Shown one piece after another: positions 13,091-27,300 of a stretch of 64,000 nucleotides of DNA. This DNA comes from Henricia sp. BOLD:AAB3569 (taxonomy: Eukaryota; Echinodermata; Asteroidea; Spinulosida; Echinasteridae): the NCBI GenBank assembly GCA_037783545.1, contig JBBELK010001576.1, positions 62,001 through 126,000 of the forward strand, written 5' to 3'. The notes under the pieces are model-generated. The model saw only the letters and a program-made list of their open reading frames with translations, made no database searches and was not told the origin of the DNA. Numbering within the stretch: the first letter of the stretch is position 1; every line of letters begins with the position of its first letter. Made by a program: the position numbers and the translations under genes.

Positions 13091-13686
13091 TTGAGGCTTC
13101 CTGACTGCTCTCACGCAAACCGTGGCTGTCTGTACACACCTCTTTGGGGTACTCCTGAGTTGTGCGCATGCTCAGTCATTCGGACTGTCGTTAACGCACC
13201 GCAGTTTGGCTCGGCAATTTGGTCAAAGTGTGGTCCAAACGTCGGCAAATTTGGAGGTCGAAAAATGTTCCGACGAACTTCAAATTTTGCATGCCCTAAA
13301 CTCTCTATATTGCGCACTTGTCGTAAAAAAATTGACAGACTTTCGCCGGGAAATGGCAGAGAAATTTCAAAGTTTAGAAAAAACTGGGTTGAGGCTTCCT
13401 GACTGCTCTCACGCAAACCGTGGCTGTCTGTACACACCTCTTTGGGGTACTCCTGAGTTGTGCGCATGCTCAGTCATTCGGACTGTCGTTAACGCACCGC
13501 AGTTTGGCTCGGCAATTTGGTCAAAGTGTGGTCCAAACGTCGGCAAATTTGGAGGTCGAAAAATGTTCCGACGAACTTCAAATTTTGCATGCCCTAAACT
13601 CTCTATATTGCGCACTTGTCATACAAAATTGACAGACTTTCGCCGGGAAATGGCAGAGAAATTTCAAAGTTTAGAAAAAAACTGGG

Positions 13687-15468
13687 TTGAGGCTTCCTGA
13701 CTGCTCTCACGCAAACCGTGGCTGTCTGTACACACCTCTTTGGGGTACTCCTGAGTTGTGCGCATGCTCAGTCATTCGGACTGTCGTTAACGCACCGCAG
13801 TTTGGCTCGGCAATTTGGTCAAAGTGTGGTCCAAACGTCGGCAAATTTGGAGGTCGAAAAATGTTCCGACGAACTTCAAATTTTGCATGCCCTAAACTCT
13901 CTATATTGCGCACTTGTCATACAAAATTGACAGACTTTCGCCGGGAAATGGCAGAGAAATTTCAAAGTTTAGAAAAAACTGGGTTGAGGCTTCCTGACTG
14001 CTCTCACGCAAACCGTGGCTGTCTGTACACACCTCTTTGGGGTACTCCTGAGTTGTGCGCATGCTCAGTCATTCGGACTGTCGTTAACGCACCGCAGTTT
14101 GGCTCGGCAATTTGGTCAAAGTGTGGTCCAAACGTCGGCAAATTTGGAGGTCGAAAAATGTTCCGACGAACTTCAAATTTTGCATGCCCTAAACTCTCTA
14201 TATTGCGCACTTGTCATAAAAAATTGACATACTTTCGCCAGGAAATGGCAGAGAAATTTCAAAGTTTAGAAAAAACTGTGTTGAGGCTTCCTGACTGCTC
14301 TCACGCAAACCGTGGCTGTCTGTACACACCTCTTTGGGGTACTCCTGAGTTGTGCGCATGCTCAGTCATTCGGACTGTCGTTAACGCACCGCAGTTTGGC
14401 TCGGCAATTTGGTCAAAGTTTGGTCCAAACGTCGGCAAATTTGGAGGTCGAAAAATGTTCCGACGAACTTCAAATTTTGCATGCCCTAAACTCTCTATAT
14501 TGCGCACTTGTCATAAAAAATTGACAGACTTTCGCCGGGAAATGGCAGAGAAATTTTAAAGTTTAGAAAAAACTGGGTTGAGGCTTCCTGACTGCTCTCA
14601 CGCAAACCGTGGCTGTCTGTACACACCTCTTTGGGGTACTCCTGAGTTGTGCGCATGCTCAGTCATTCGGACTGTCGTTAACGCACCGCAGTTTGGCTCG
14701 GCAATTTGGTCAAAGTGTGGTCCAAACGTCGGCAAATTTGGAGGTCGAAAAATGTTCCGACGAACTTCAAATTTTGCATGCCCTAAACTCTCTATATTGC
14801 GCACTTGTCATAAAAAATTGACAGACTTTCGCCGGGAAATGGCAGAGAAATTTCAAAGTTTAGAAAAAACTGGGTTGAGGCTTCCTGACTGCTCTCACGC
14901 AAACCGTGGCTGTCTGTACACACCTCTTTGGGGTACTCCTGAGTTGTGCGCATGCTCAGTCATTCGGACTGTCGTTAACGCACCGCAGTTTGGCTCGGCA
15001 ATTTGGTCAAAGTGTGGTCCAAACGTCGGCAAATTTGGAGGTCGAAAAATGTTCCGACGAACTTCAAATTTTGCATGCCCTAAACTCTCTATATTGCGCA
15101 CTTGTCATAAAAAATTGACATACTTTCGCCAGGAAATGGCAGAGAAATTTCAAAGTTTAGAAAAAACTGTGTTGAGGCTTCCTGACTGCTCTCACGCAAA
15201 CCGTGGCTGTCTGTACACACCTCTTTGGGGTACTCCTGAGTTGTGCGCATGCTCAGTCATTCGGACTGTCGTTAACGCACCGCAGTTTGGCTCGGCAATT
15301 TGGTCAAAGTTTGGTCCAAACGTCGGCAAATTTGGAGGTCGAAAAATGTTCCGACGAACTTCAAATTTTGCATGCCCTAAACTCTCTATATTGCGCACTT
15401 GTCATAAAAAATTGACAGACTTTCGCCGGGAAATGGCAGAGAAATTTTAAAGTTTAGAAAAAACTGGG
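13687..15468. repeat. 3-monomer higher-order repeat, two copies of 891 bp
   Basis: Units 13687-14577 and 14578-15468. Each has a plain monomer (the first with CATACAAAATTG), a monomer with ACATACTTTCGCCAGG ending in TGTGTTGAGG, and a monomer with AAGTTTGGTCC ending in GAAATTTTAAAG (near 14553 and 15444). The same monomer types appear singly in the 6-mer at 3873-7440 and the 4-mer at 17848-20223, so the HORs share ancestry. Confidence 0.85.
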
Positions 15469-17847
15469 TTGAGGCTTCCTGACTGCTCTCACGTAAACCG
15501 TGGCTGTCTGTACACACCTCTTTGGGGTACTCCTGAGTTGTGCGCATGCTCAGTCATTCGGACTGTCGTTAACGCACCGCAGTTTGGCTCGGCAATTTGG
15601 TCAAAGTGTGGTCCAAACGTCGGCAAATTTGGAGGTCGAAAAATGTTCCGACGAACTTCAAATTTTGCATGCTCTAAACTCTCTATATTGCGCACTTGTC
15701 ATAAAAAAATGACAGACTTTCGCCGGGAAATGGCAGAGAAATTTCAAAGTTTAGAAAAAACTGGGTTGAGGCTTCCTGACTGCTCTCACGCAAACCGTGG
15801 CTGTCTGTACACACCTCTTTGGGGTACTCCTGAGTTGTGCGCATGCTCAGTCATTCGGACTGTCGTTAACGCACCGCAGTTTGGCTCGGCAATTTGGTCA
15901 AAGTGTGGTCCAAACGTCGGCAAATTTGGAGGTCGAAAAATGTTCCGACGAACTTCAAATTTTGCATGCCCTAAACTCTCTATATTGCGCACTTGTCATA
16001 AAAAATTGACAGACTTTCGCCGGGAAATGGCAGAGAAATTTTAAAGTTTAGAAAAAACTGGGTTGAGGCTTCCTGACTGCTCTCACGCAAACCGTGGCTG
16101 TCTGTACACACCTCTTTGGGGTACTCCTGAGTTGTGCGCATGCTCAGTCATTCGGACTGTCGTTAACGCACCGCAGTTTGGCTCGGCAATTTGGTCAAAG
16201 TGTGGTCCAAACGTCGGCAAATTTGGAGGTCGAAAAATGTTCCGACGAACTTCAAATTTTGCATGCCCTAAACTCTCTATATTGCGCACTTGTCATAAAA
16301 AATTGACAGACTTTCGCCGGGAAATGGCAGAGAAATTTCAAAGTTTAGAAAAAACTGGGTTGAGGCTTCCTGACTGCTCTCACGCAAACCGTGGCTGTCT
16401 GTACACACCTCTTTGGGGTACTCCTGAGTTGTGCGCATGCTCAGTCATTCGGACTGTCGTTAACGCACCGCAGTTTGGCTCGGCAATTTGGTCAAAGTGT
16501 GGTCCAAACGTCGGCAAATTTGGAGGTCGAAAAATGTTCCGACGAACTTCAAATTTTGCATGCCCTAAACTCTCTATATTGCGCACTTGTCATAAAAAAA
16601 TTGACAGACTTTCGCCGGGAAATGGCAGAGAAATTTCAAAGTTTAGAAAAAACTGGGTTGAGGCTTCCTGACTGCTCTCACGCAAACCGTGGCTGTCTGT
16701 ACACACCTCTTTGGGGTACTCCTGAGTTGTGCGCATGCTCAGTCATTCGGACTGTCGTTAACGCACCGCAGTTTGGCTCGGCAATTTGGTCAAAGTGTGG
16801 TCCAAACGTCGGCAAATTTGGAGGTCGAAAAATGTTCCGACGAACTTCAAATTTTGCATGCCCTAAACTCTCTATATTGCGCACTTGTCATAAAAAAATT
16901 GACAGACTTTCGCCGGGAAATGGCAGAGAAATTTCAAAGTTTAGAAAAAACTGTGTTGAGGCTTCCTGACTGCTCTCACGCAAACCGTGGCTGTCTGTAC
17001 ACACCTCTTTGGGGTACTCCTGAGTTGTGCGCATGCTCAGTCATTCGGACTGTCGTTAACGCACCGCAGTTTGGCTCGGCAATTTGGTCAAAGTTTGGTC
17101 CAAACGTCGGCAAATTTGGAGGTCGAAAAATGTTCCGACGAACTTCAAATTTTGCATGCCCTAAACTCTCTATATTGCGCACTTGTCATAAAAAATTGAC
17201 AGACTTTCGCCGGGAAATGGCAGAGAAATTTCAAAGTTTAGAAAAAACTGGGTTGAGGCTTCCTGACTGCTCTCACGCAAACCGTGGCTGTCTGTACACA
17301 CCTCTTTGGGGTACTCCTGAGTTGTGCGCATGCTCAGTCATTCGGAATGTCGTTAACGCACCGCAGTTTGGCTCGGCAATTTGGTCAAAGTGTGGTCCAA
17401 ACGTCGGCAAATTTGGAGGTCGAAAAAGGTTCCGACGAACTTCAAATTTTGCATGCCCTAAACTCTCTATATTGCGCACTTGTCATAAAAAATTGACAGA
17501 CTTTCGCCGGGAAATGGCAGAGAAATTTCAAAGTTTAGAAAAAACTGGGTTGAGGCTTCCTGACTGCTCTCACGCAAACCGTGGCTGTCTGTACACACCT
17601 CTTTGGGGTACTCCTGAGTTGTGCGCATGCTCAGTCATTCGGACTGTCGTTAACGCACCGCAGTTTGGCTCGGCAATTTGGTCAAAGTGTGGTCCAAACG
17701 TCGGCAAATTTGGAGGTCGAAAAATGTTCCGACGAACTTCAAATTTTGCATGCCCTAAACTCTCTATATTGCGCACTTGTCATAAAAAAATTGACAGACT
17801 TTCGCCGGGAAATGGCAGAGAAATTTTAAAGTTTAGAAAAAACTGGG

Positions 17848-20223
17848 TTGAGGCTTCCTGACTGCTCTCACGCAAACCGTGGCTGTCTGTACACACCTCT
17901 TTGGGGTACTCCTGAGTTGTGCGCATGCTCAGTCATTCGGACTGTCGTTAACGCACCGCAGTTTGGCTCGGCAATTTGGTCAAAGTGTGGTCCAAACGTC
18001 GGCAAATTTGGAGGTCGAAAAATGTTCCGACGAACTTCAAATTTTGCATGCCCTAAACTCTCTATATTGCGCACTTGTCATAAAAAATTGACATACTTTC
18101 GCCAGGAAATGGCAGAGAAATTTCAAAGTTTAGAAAAAACTGTGTTGAGGCTTTCTGACTGCTCTCACGCAAACCGTGGCTGTCTGTACACACCTCTTTG
18201 GGGTACTCCTGAGTTGTGCGCATGCTCAGTCATTCGGACTGTCGTTAACGCACCGCAGTTTGGCTCGGCAATTTGGTCAAAGTTTGGTCCAAACGTCGGC
18301 AAATTTGGAGGTCGAAAAATGTTCCGACGAACTTCAAATTTTGCATGCCCTAAACTCTCTATATTGCGCACTTGTCATAAAAAATTGACAGACTTTCGCC
18401 GGGAAATGGCAGAGAAATTTTAAAGTTTAGAAAAAACTGGGTTGAGGCTTCCTGACTGCTCTCACGCAAACCGTGGCTGTCTGTACACACCTCTTTGGGG
18501 TACTCCTGAGTTGTGCGCATGCTCAGTCATTCGGACTGTCGTTAACGCACCGCAGTTTGGCTCGGCAATTTGGTCAAAGTGTGGTCCAAACGTCGGCAAA
18601 TTTGGAGGTCGAAAAATGTTCCGACGAACTTCAAATTTTGCATGCTCTAAACTCTTTATATTGCGCACTTGTCATAAAAAAATGACAGACTTTCGCCGGG
18701 AAATGGCAGAGAAATTTCAAAGTTTAGAAAAAACTGGGTTGAGGCTTCCTGACTGCTCTCACGCAAACCGTGGCTGTCTGTACACACCTCTTTGGGGTAC
18801 TCCTGAGTTGTGCGCATGCTCAGTCATTCGGACTGTCGTTAACGCACCGCAGTTTGGCTCGGCAATTTGGTCAAAGTGTGGTCCAAACGTCGGCAAATTT
18901 GGAGGTCGAAAAATGTTCCGACGAACTTCAAATTTTGCATGCCCTAAACTCTCTATATTGCGCACTTGTCATAAAAAATTGACAGACTTTCGCCGGGAAA
19001 TGGCAGAGAAATTTTAAAGTTTAGAAAAAACTGGGTTGAGGCTTCCTGACTGCTCTCACGCAAACCGTGGCTGTCTGTACACACCTCTTTGGGGTACTCC
19101 TGAGTTGTGCGCATGCTCAGTCATTCGGACTGTCGTTAACGCACCGCAGTTTGGCTCGGCAATTTGGTCAAAGTGTGGTCCAAACGTCGGCAAATTTGGA
19201 GGTCGAAAAATGTTCCGACGAACTTCAAATTTTGCATGCCCTAAACTCTCTATATTGCGCACTTGTCATAAAAAATTGACATACTTTCGCCCGGAAATGG
19301 CAGAGAAATTTCAAAGTTTAGAAAAAACTGTGTTGAGGCTTCCTGACTGCTCTCACGCAAACCGTGGCTGTCTGTACACACCTCTTTGGGGTACTCCTGA
19401 GTTGTGCGCATGCTCAGTCATTCGGACTGTCGTTAACGCACCGCAGTTTGGCTCGGCAATTTGGTCAAAGTTTGGTCCAAACGTCGGCAAATTTGGAGGT
19501 CGAAAAATGTTCCGACGAACTTCAAATTTTGCATGCCCTAAACTCTCTATATTGCGCACTTGTCATAAAAAATTGACAGACTTTCGCCAGGAAATGGCAG
19601 AGAAATTTTAAAGTTTAGAAAAAACTGGGTTGAGGCTTCCTGACTGCTCTCACGCAAACCGTGGCTGTCTGTACACACCTCTTTGGGGTACTCCTGAGTT
19701 GTGCGCATGCTCAGTCATTCGGACTGTCGTTAACGCACCGCAGTTTGGCTCGGCAATTTGGTCAAAGTGTGGTCCAAACGTCGGCAAATTTGGAGGTCGA
19801 AAAATGTTCCGACGAACTTCAAATTTTGCATGCTCTAAACTCTCTATATTGCGCACTTGTCATAAAAAAATGACAGACTTTCGCCGGGAAATGGCAGAGA
19901 AATTTCAAAGTTTAGAAAAAACTGGGTTGAGGCTTCCTGACTGCTCTCACGCAAACCGTGGCTGTCTGTACACACCTCTTTGGGGTACTCCTGAGTTGTG
20001 CGCATGCTCAGTCATTCGGACTGTCGTTAACGCACCGCAGTTTGGCTCGGCAATTTGGTCAAAGTGTGGTCCAAACGTCGGCAAATTTGGAGGTCGAAAA
20101 ATGTTCCGACGAACTTCAAATTTTGCATGCCCTAAACTCTCTATATTGCGCACTTGTCATAAAAAATTGACAGACTTTCGCCGGGAAATGGCAGAGAAAT
20201 TTCAAAGTTTAGAAAAAACTGGG
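17848..20223. repeat. 4-monomer higher-order repeat, two copies of 1188 bp
   Basis: Units 17848-19035 and 19036-20223. Order: the ACATACTTTCGCC plus TGTGTTGAGG monomer; the AAGTTTGGTCC plus GAAATTTTAAAG monomer; the GCATGCTCTAAAC plus CATAAAAAAATGACAG monomer (18442 and 19630); and a plain monomer. The fourth monomer ends in GAAATTTTAAAG in copy 1 (near 19011) but not in copy 2. Private changes include CTTTCTGAC near 18152 and CTCTTTATA near 18651. Confidence 0.8.
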
Positions 20224-23200
20224 TTGAGGCTTCCTTACTGCTCTCACGCAAACCGTGTCTGTCTGTACACACCTCTTTGGGGTACTCCTGAGTTGTGCGC
20301 ATGCTCAGTCATTTGGACTGTCGTTAACGCACCGCAGTTTGGCTCGGCAATTTGGTCAAAGTGTGGTCCAAACGTCGGCAAATTTGGAGGTCGAAAAATG
20401 TTCCGACGAACTTCAAATTTTGCATGCCCTAAACTCTCTATATTGCGCACTTGTCATAAAAAATTGACAGACTTTCGCCGGGAAATGGCAGAGACATTTC
20501 AAAGTTTAGAAAAAACTGGGTTGAGGCTTCCTGACTGCTCTCACGCAAACCGTGGCTGTCTGTACACACCTCTTTGGGGTACTCCTGAGTTGTGCGCATG
20601 CTCAGTCATTCGGACTGTCGTTAACGCACCGCAGTTTGCCTCGGCAATTTGGTCAAAGTGTGGTCCAAACGTCGGCAAATTTGGAGGTCGAAAAATGTTC
20701 CGACGAACTTCAAATTTTGCATGCCCTAAACTCTCTATATTGCGCACTTGTCATAAAAAAATTGACAGACTTTCGCAGGGAAATGGCAGAGAAATTTCAA
20801 AGTTTAGAAAAAAAACTGGGTTGAGGCTTCCTGACTGCTCTCACGCAAACCGTGGCTGTCTGTACACACCTCTTTGGGGTACTCCTGAGTTGTGCGCATG
20901 CTCAGTCATTCGGACTGTCGTTAACGCACCGCAGTTTGGCTCGGCAATTTGGTCAAAGTTTGGTCCAAACGTCGGCATATTTGGAGGTCGAAAAATGTTC
21001 CGACGAACTTCAAATTTTGCATGCCCTAAACTCTCTATATTGCGCACTTGTCATAAAAAATTGACAGACTTTCGCCAGGAAATGGCAGAGAAATTTTAAA
21101 GTTTAGAAAAAACTGGGTTGAGGCTTCCTGACTGCTCTCACGCAAACCGTGGCTGTCTGTACACACCTCTTTGGGGTACTCCTGAGTTGTGCGCATGCTC
21201 AGTCATTCGGACTGTCGTTAACGCACCGCAGTTTGGCTCGGCAATTTGGTCAAAGTGTGGTCCAAACGTCGGCAAATTTGGAGGTCGAAAAATGTTCCGA
21301 CGAACTTCAAATTTTGCATGCTCTAAACTCTCTATATTGCGCACTTGTCATAAAAAAATGACAGACTTTCGCCCCGAAATGGCAGAGAAATTTCAAAGTT
21401 TAGAAAAAACTGGGTTGAGGCTTCCTGACTGCTCTCACGCAAACCGTGGCTGTCTGTACACACCTCTTTGGGGTACTCCTGAGTTGTGCGCATGCTCAGT
21501 CATTCGGACTGTCGTTAACGCACCGCAGTTTGGCTCGGCAATTTGGTCAAAGTGTGGTCCAAACGTCGGCAAATTTGGAGGTCGAAAAATGTTCCGACGA
21601 ACTTCAAATTTTGCATGCCCTAAACTCTCTATATTGCGCACTTGTCATAAAAAATTGACAGACTTTCGCCGGGAAATGGCAGAGAAATTTCAAAGTTTAG
21701 AAAAAACTGGGTTGAGGCTTCCTTACTGCTCTCACGCAAACCGTGGCTGTCTGTACACACCTCTTTGGGGTACTCCTGAGTTGTGCGCATGCTCAGTCAT
21801 TCGGACTGTCGTTAACGCACCGCAGTTTGGCTCGGCAATTTGGTCAAAGTGTGGTCCAAACGTCGGCAAATTTGGAGGTCGAAAAATGTTCCGACGAACT
21901 TCAAATTTTGCATGCCCTAAACTCTCTATATTGCGCACTTGTCATAAAAAATTGACAGACTTTCGCCGGGAAATGGCAGAGACATTTCAAAGTTTAGAAA
22001 AAACTGGGTTGAGGCTTCCTGACTGCTCTCACGCAAACCGTGGCTGTCTGTACACACCTCTTTGGGGTACTCCTGAGTTGTGCGCATGCTCAGTCATTCG
22101 GACTGTCGTTAACGCACCGCAGTTTGCCTCGGCAATTTGGTCAAAGTGTGGTCCAAACGTCGGCAAATTTGGAGGTCGAAAAATGTTCCGACGAACTTCA
22201 AATTTTGCATGCCCTAAACACTCTACATTGCGCACTTGTCATAACAAATTGACAGACTTTCGCCGGGAAATGGCAGAGAAATTTCAAAGTTTAGAAAAAA
22301 CTGGGTTGAGGCTTCCTGACTGCTCTCACGCAAACCGTGGCTGTCTGTACACACCTCTTTGGGGTACTCCTGAGTTGTGCGCATGCTCAGTCATTCGGAC
22401 TGTCGTTAACGCACCGCAGTTTGGCTCGGCAATTTGGTCAAAGTGTGGTCCAAACGTCGGCAAATTTGGAGGTCGAAAAATGTTCCGACGAACTTCAAAT
22501 TTTGCATGCCCTAAACTCTCTATATTGCGCACTTGTCATAAAAAATTGACAGACTTTCGCCGGGAAATGGCAGAGAAATTTCAAAGTTTAGAAAAAACTG
22601 GGTTGAGGCTTCCTTACTGCTCTCACGCAAACCGTGGCTGTCTGTACACACCTCTTTGGGGTACTCCTGAGTTGTGCGCATGCTCAGTCATTCGGACTGT
22701 CGTTAACGCACCGCAGTTTGGCTCAGCAATTTGGTCAAAGTGTGGTCCAAACGTCGGCAAATTTGGAGGTCGAAAAATGTTCCGACGAACTTCAAATTTT
22801 GCATGCCCTAAACTCTCTATATTGCGCACTTGTCATAAAAAATTGACAGACTTTCGCCGGGAAATGGCAGAGACATTTCAAAGTTTAGAAAAAACTGGGT
22901 TGAGGCTTCCTGACTGCTCTCACGCAAACCGTGGCTGTCTGTACACACCTCTTTGGGGTACTCCTGAGTTGTGCGCATGCTCAGTCATTCGGACTGTCGT
23001 TAACGCACCGCAGTTTGCCTCGGCAATTTGGTCAAAGTGTGGTCCAAACGTCGGCAAATTTGGAGGTCGAAAAATGTTCCGACGAACTTCAAATTTTGCA
23101 TGCCCTAAACTCTCTATATTGCGCACTTGTCATAAAAAAATTGACAGACTTTCGCCGGGAAATGGCAGAGAAATTTCAAAGTTTAGAAAAAAAACTGGGT

Positions 23201-24388
23201 TGAGGCTTCCTGACTGCTCTCACGCAAACCGTGGCTGTCTGTACACACCTCTTTGGGGTACTCCTGAGTTGTGCGCATGCTCAGTCATTCGGACTGTCGT
23301 TAACGCACCGCAGTTTGGCTCGGCAATTTGGTCAAAGTGTGGTCCAAACGTCGGCAAATTTGGAGGTCGAAAAATGTTCCGACGAACTTCAAATTTTGCA
23401 TGCCCTAAACACTCTACATTGCGCACTTGTCATAACAAATTGACAGACTTTCGCCGGGAAATGGCAGAGAAATTTCAAAGTTTAGAAAAAACTGGGTTGA
23501 GGCTTCCTGACTGCTCTCACGCAAACCGTGGCTGTCTGTACACACCTCTTTGGGGTACTCCTGAGTTGTGCGCATGCTCAGTCATTCGGACTGTCGTTAA
23601 CGCACCGCAGTTTGGCTCGGCAATTTGGTCAAAGTGTGGTCCAAACGTCGGCAAATTTGGAGGTCGAAAAATGTTCCGACGAACTTCAACTTTTGCATGC
23701 CCTAAACTCTCTATATTGCGCACTTGTCATAAAAAATTGACAGACTTTCGCCGGGAAATGGCAGAGAAATTTCAAAGTTTAGAAAAAACTGGGTTGAGGC
23801 TTCCTTACTGCTCTCACGCAAACCGTGGCTGTCTGTACACACCTCTTTGGGGTACTCCTGAGTTGTGCGCATGCTCAGTCATTCGGACTGTCGTTAACGC
23901 ACCGCAGTTTGGCTCGGCAAATTGGTCAAAGTGTGGTCCAAACGTCGGCAAATTTGGAGGTCGAAAAATGTTCCGACGAACTTCAAATTTTGCATGCCCT
24001 AAACTCTCTATATTGCGCACTTGTCATAAAAAATTGACAGACTTTCGCCGGGAAATGGCAGAGACATTTCAAAGTTTAGAAAAAACTGGGTTGAGGCTTC
24101 CTGACTGCTCTCACGCAAACCGTGGCTGTCTGTACACACCTCTTTGGGGTACTCCTGAGTTGTGCGCATGCTCAGTCATTCGGACTGTCGTTAACGCACC
24201 GCAGTTTGCCTCGGCAATTTGGTCAAAGTGTGGTCCAAACGTCGGCAAATTTGGAGGTCGAAAAATGTTCCGACGAACTTCAAATTTTGCATGCCCTAAA
24301 CTCTCTATATTGCGCACTTGTCATAAAAAAATTGACAGACTTTCGCCGGGAAATGGCAGAGAAATTTTAAAGTTTAGAAAAAACTGGG
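19927..24388. repeat. Recurring three-monomer module with variable linker monomer
   Basis: A module of plain monomer, then CCTTACTG with GAGACATTTC, then TTTGCCTCGG occurs at 19927-20820, 21415-22305, 22306-23199 and 23497-24388. Linker monomers lie between some copies (20821, 21118 and 23200). A fifth, partial copy without the TTTGCCTCGG unit begins at 25280. The longest uninterrupted frame of the window (21118-24402) spans this region, because its monomers keep a 297- or 300-bp length. Confidence 0.8.
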
Positions 24389-27300
24389 TTGAGGCTTCCT
24401 GACTGCTCTCACGCAAACCGTGGCTGTCTGTACACACCTCTTTGGGGTACTCCTGAGTTGTGCGCATGCTCAGTCATTCGGACTGTCGTTAACGCACCGC
24501 AGTTTGGCTCGGCAATTTGGTCAAAGTGTGGTCCAAACGTCGGCAAATTTGGAGGTCGAAAAATGTTCCGACGAACTTCAAATTTTGCATGCCCTAAACT
24601 CTCTATATTGCGCACTTGTCATAAAAAATTGACATACTTTCGCCAGGAAATGGCAGAGAAATTTCAAAGTTTATAAAAAACTGTGTTGAGGCTTCCTGAC
24701 TGCTCTCACGCAAACCGTGGCTATCTGTACACACCTCTTTGGGGTACTCCTGAGTTGTGCGCATGCTCAGTCATTCGGACTGTCGTTAACGCACCGCAGT
24801 TTGGCTCGGCAATTTGGTCAAAGTTTGGTCCAAACGTCGGCAAATTTGGAGGTCGAAAAATGTTCCGACGAACTTCAAATTTTGCATGCCCTAAACTCTC
24901 TATATTGCGCACTTGTCATACAAAATTGACAGACTTTCGCCGGGAAATGGCAGAGAAATTTTAAAGTTTAGAAAAAACTGGGTTGAGGCTTCCTGACTGC
25001 TCTCACGCAAACCGTGGCTGTCTGTACACACCTCTTTGGGGTACTCCTGAGTTGTGCGCATGCTCAGTCATTCGGACTGTCGTTAACGCACCGCAGTTTG
25101 GCTCGGCAATTTGGTCAAAGTGTGGTCCAAACGTCGGCAAATTTGGAGGTCGAAAAATGTTCCGACGAACTTCAAATTTTGCATGCTCTAAACTCTCTAT
25201 ATTGCGCACTTGTCATAAAAAAATGACAGACTTTCGCCGGGAAATGGCAGAGAAATTTCAAAGTTTAGAAAAAACTGGGTTGAGGCTTCCTGACTGCTCT
25301 CACGCAAACCGTGGCTGTCTGTACACACCTCTTTGGGGTACTCCTGAGTTGTGCGCATGCTCAGTCATTCGGACTGTCGTTAACGCACCGCAGTTTGGCT
25401 CGGCAATTTGGTCAAAGTGTGGTCCAAACGTCGGCAAATTTGGAGGTCGAAAAATGTTCCGACGAACTTCAAATTTTGCATGCCCTAAACTCTCTATATT
25501 GCGCACTTGTCATAAAAAATTGACAGACTTTCGCCGGGAAATGGCAGAGAAATTTCAAAGTTTAGAAAAAACTGGGTTGAGGCTTCCTTACTGCTCTCAC
25601 GCAAACCGTGGCTGTCTGTACACACCTCTTTGGGGTACTCCTGAGTTGTGCGCATGCTCAGTCATTCGGACTGTCGTTAACGCACCGCAGTTTGGCTCGG
25701 CAATTTGGTCAAAGTGTGGTCCAAACGTCGGCAAATTTGGAGGTCGAAAAATGTTCCGACGAACTTCAAATTTTGCATGCCCTAAACTCTCTATATTGCG
25801 CACTTGTCATAAAAAATTGACAGACTTTCGCCGGGAAATGGCAGAGACATTTCAAAGTTTAGAAAAAACTGGGTTGAGGCTTCCTGACTGCTCTCACGCA
25901 AACCGTGGCTGTCTGTACACACCTCTTTGGGGTACTCCTGAGTTGTGCGCATGCTCAGTCATTCGGACTGTCGTTAACGCACCGCAGTTTGGCTCGGCAA
26001 TTTGGTCAAAGTGTGGTCCAAACGTCGGCAAATTTGGAGGTCGAAAAATGTTCCGACGAACTTCAAATTTTGCATGCCCTAAACTCTCTATATTGCGCAC
26101 TTGTCATAAAAAATTGACAGACTTTCGCCGGGAAATGGCAGAGAAATTTCAAAGTTTAGAAAAAACTGGGTTGAGGCTTCCTGACTGCTCTCACGCAAAC
26201 CGTGGCTGTCTGTACACACCTCTTTGGGGTACTCCTGAGTTGTGCGCATGCTCAGTCATTCGGACTGTCGTTAACGCACCGCAGTTTGGCTCGGCAATTT
26301 GGTCAAAGTGTGGTCCAAACGTCGGCAAATTTGGAGGTCGAAAAATGTTCCGACGAACTTCAAATTTTGCATGCCCTAAACTCTCTATATTGCGCACTTG
26401 TCATAAAAAATTGACAGACTTTCGCCGGGAAATGGCAGAGAAATTTCAAAGTTTAGAAAAAACTGGGTTGAGGCTTCCTGACTGCTCTCACGCAAACCGT
26501 GGCTGTCTGTACACACCTCTTTGGGGTACTCCTGAGTTGTGCGCATGCTCAGTCATTCGGACTGTCGTTAACGCACCGCAGTTTGGCTCGGCAATTTGGT
26601 CAAAGTGTGGTCCAAACGTCGGCAAATTTGGAGGTCGAAAAATGTTCCGACGAACTTCAAATTTTGCATGCCCTAAACTCTCTATATTGCGCACTTATCA
26701 TAAAAAATTGACAGACTTTCGCCGGGAAATGGCAGAGAAATTTCAAAGTTTAGAAAAAAATGGGTTGAGGCTTCCTGACTGCTCTCACGCAAACCGTGGC
26801 TGTCTGTACACACCTCTTTGGGGTACTCCTGAGTTGTGCGCATGCTCAGTCATTCGGACTGTCGTTAACGCACCGCAGTTTGGCTCGGCAATTTGGTCAA
26901 AGTGTGGTCCAAACGTCGGCAAATTTGGAGGTCGAAAAATGTTCCGACGAACTTCAAATTTTGCATGCCCTAAACTCTCTATATTGCGCACTTGTCATAA
27001 AAAATTGACAGACTTTCGCCGGGAAATGGCAGAGAAATTTCAAAGTTTAGAAAAAACTGGGTTGAGGCTTCCTGACTGCTCTCACGCAAACCGTGGCTGT
27101 CTGTACACACCTCTTTGGGGTACTCCTGAGTTGTGCGCATGCTCAGTCATTCGGACTGTCGTTAACGCACCGCAGTTTGGCTCGGCAATTTGGTCAAAGT
27201 GTGGTCCAAACGTCGGCAAATTTGGAGGTCGAAAAATGTTCCGACGAACTTCAAATTTTGCATGCCCTAAACTCTCTATATTGCGCACTTGTCATACAAA

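Noticed and set aside
21118-24402. A 1094-codon open frame and many others of 190-800 codons on the plus strand.
   Set aside because: They are tandem translations of the satellite. Two plus frames and one minus frame are open at once, frame shifts by A-tract changes are frequent, and stop variants have spread through the array.
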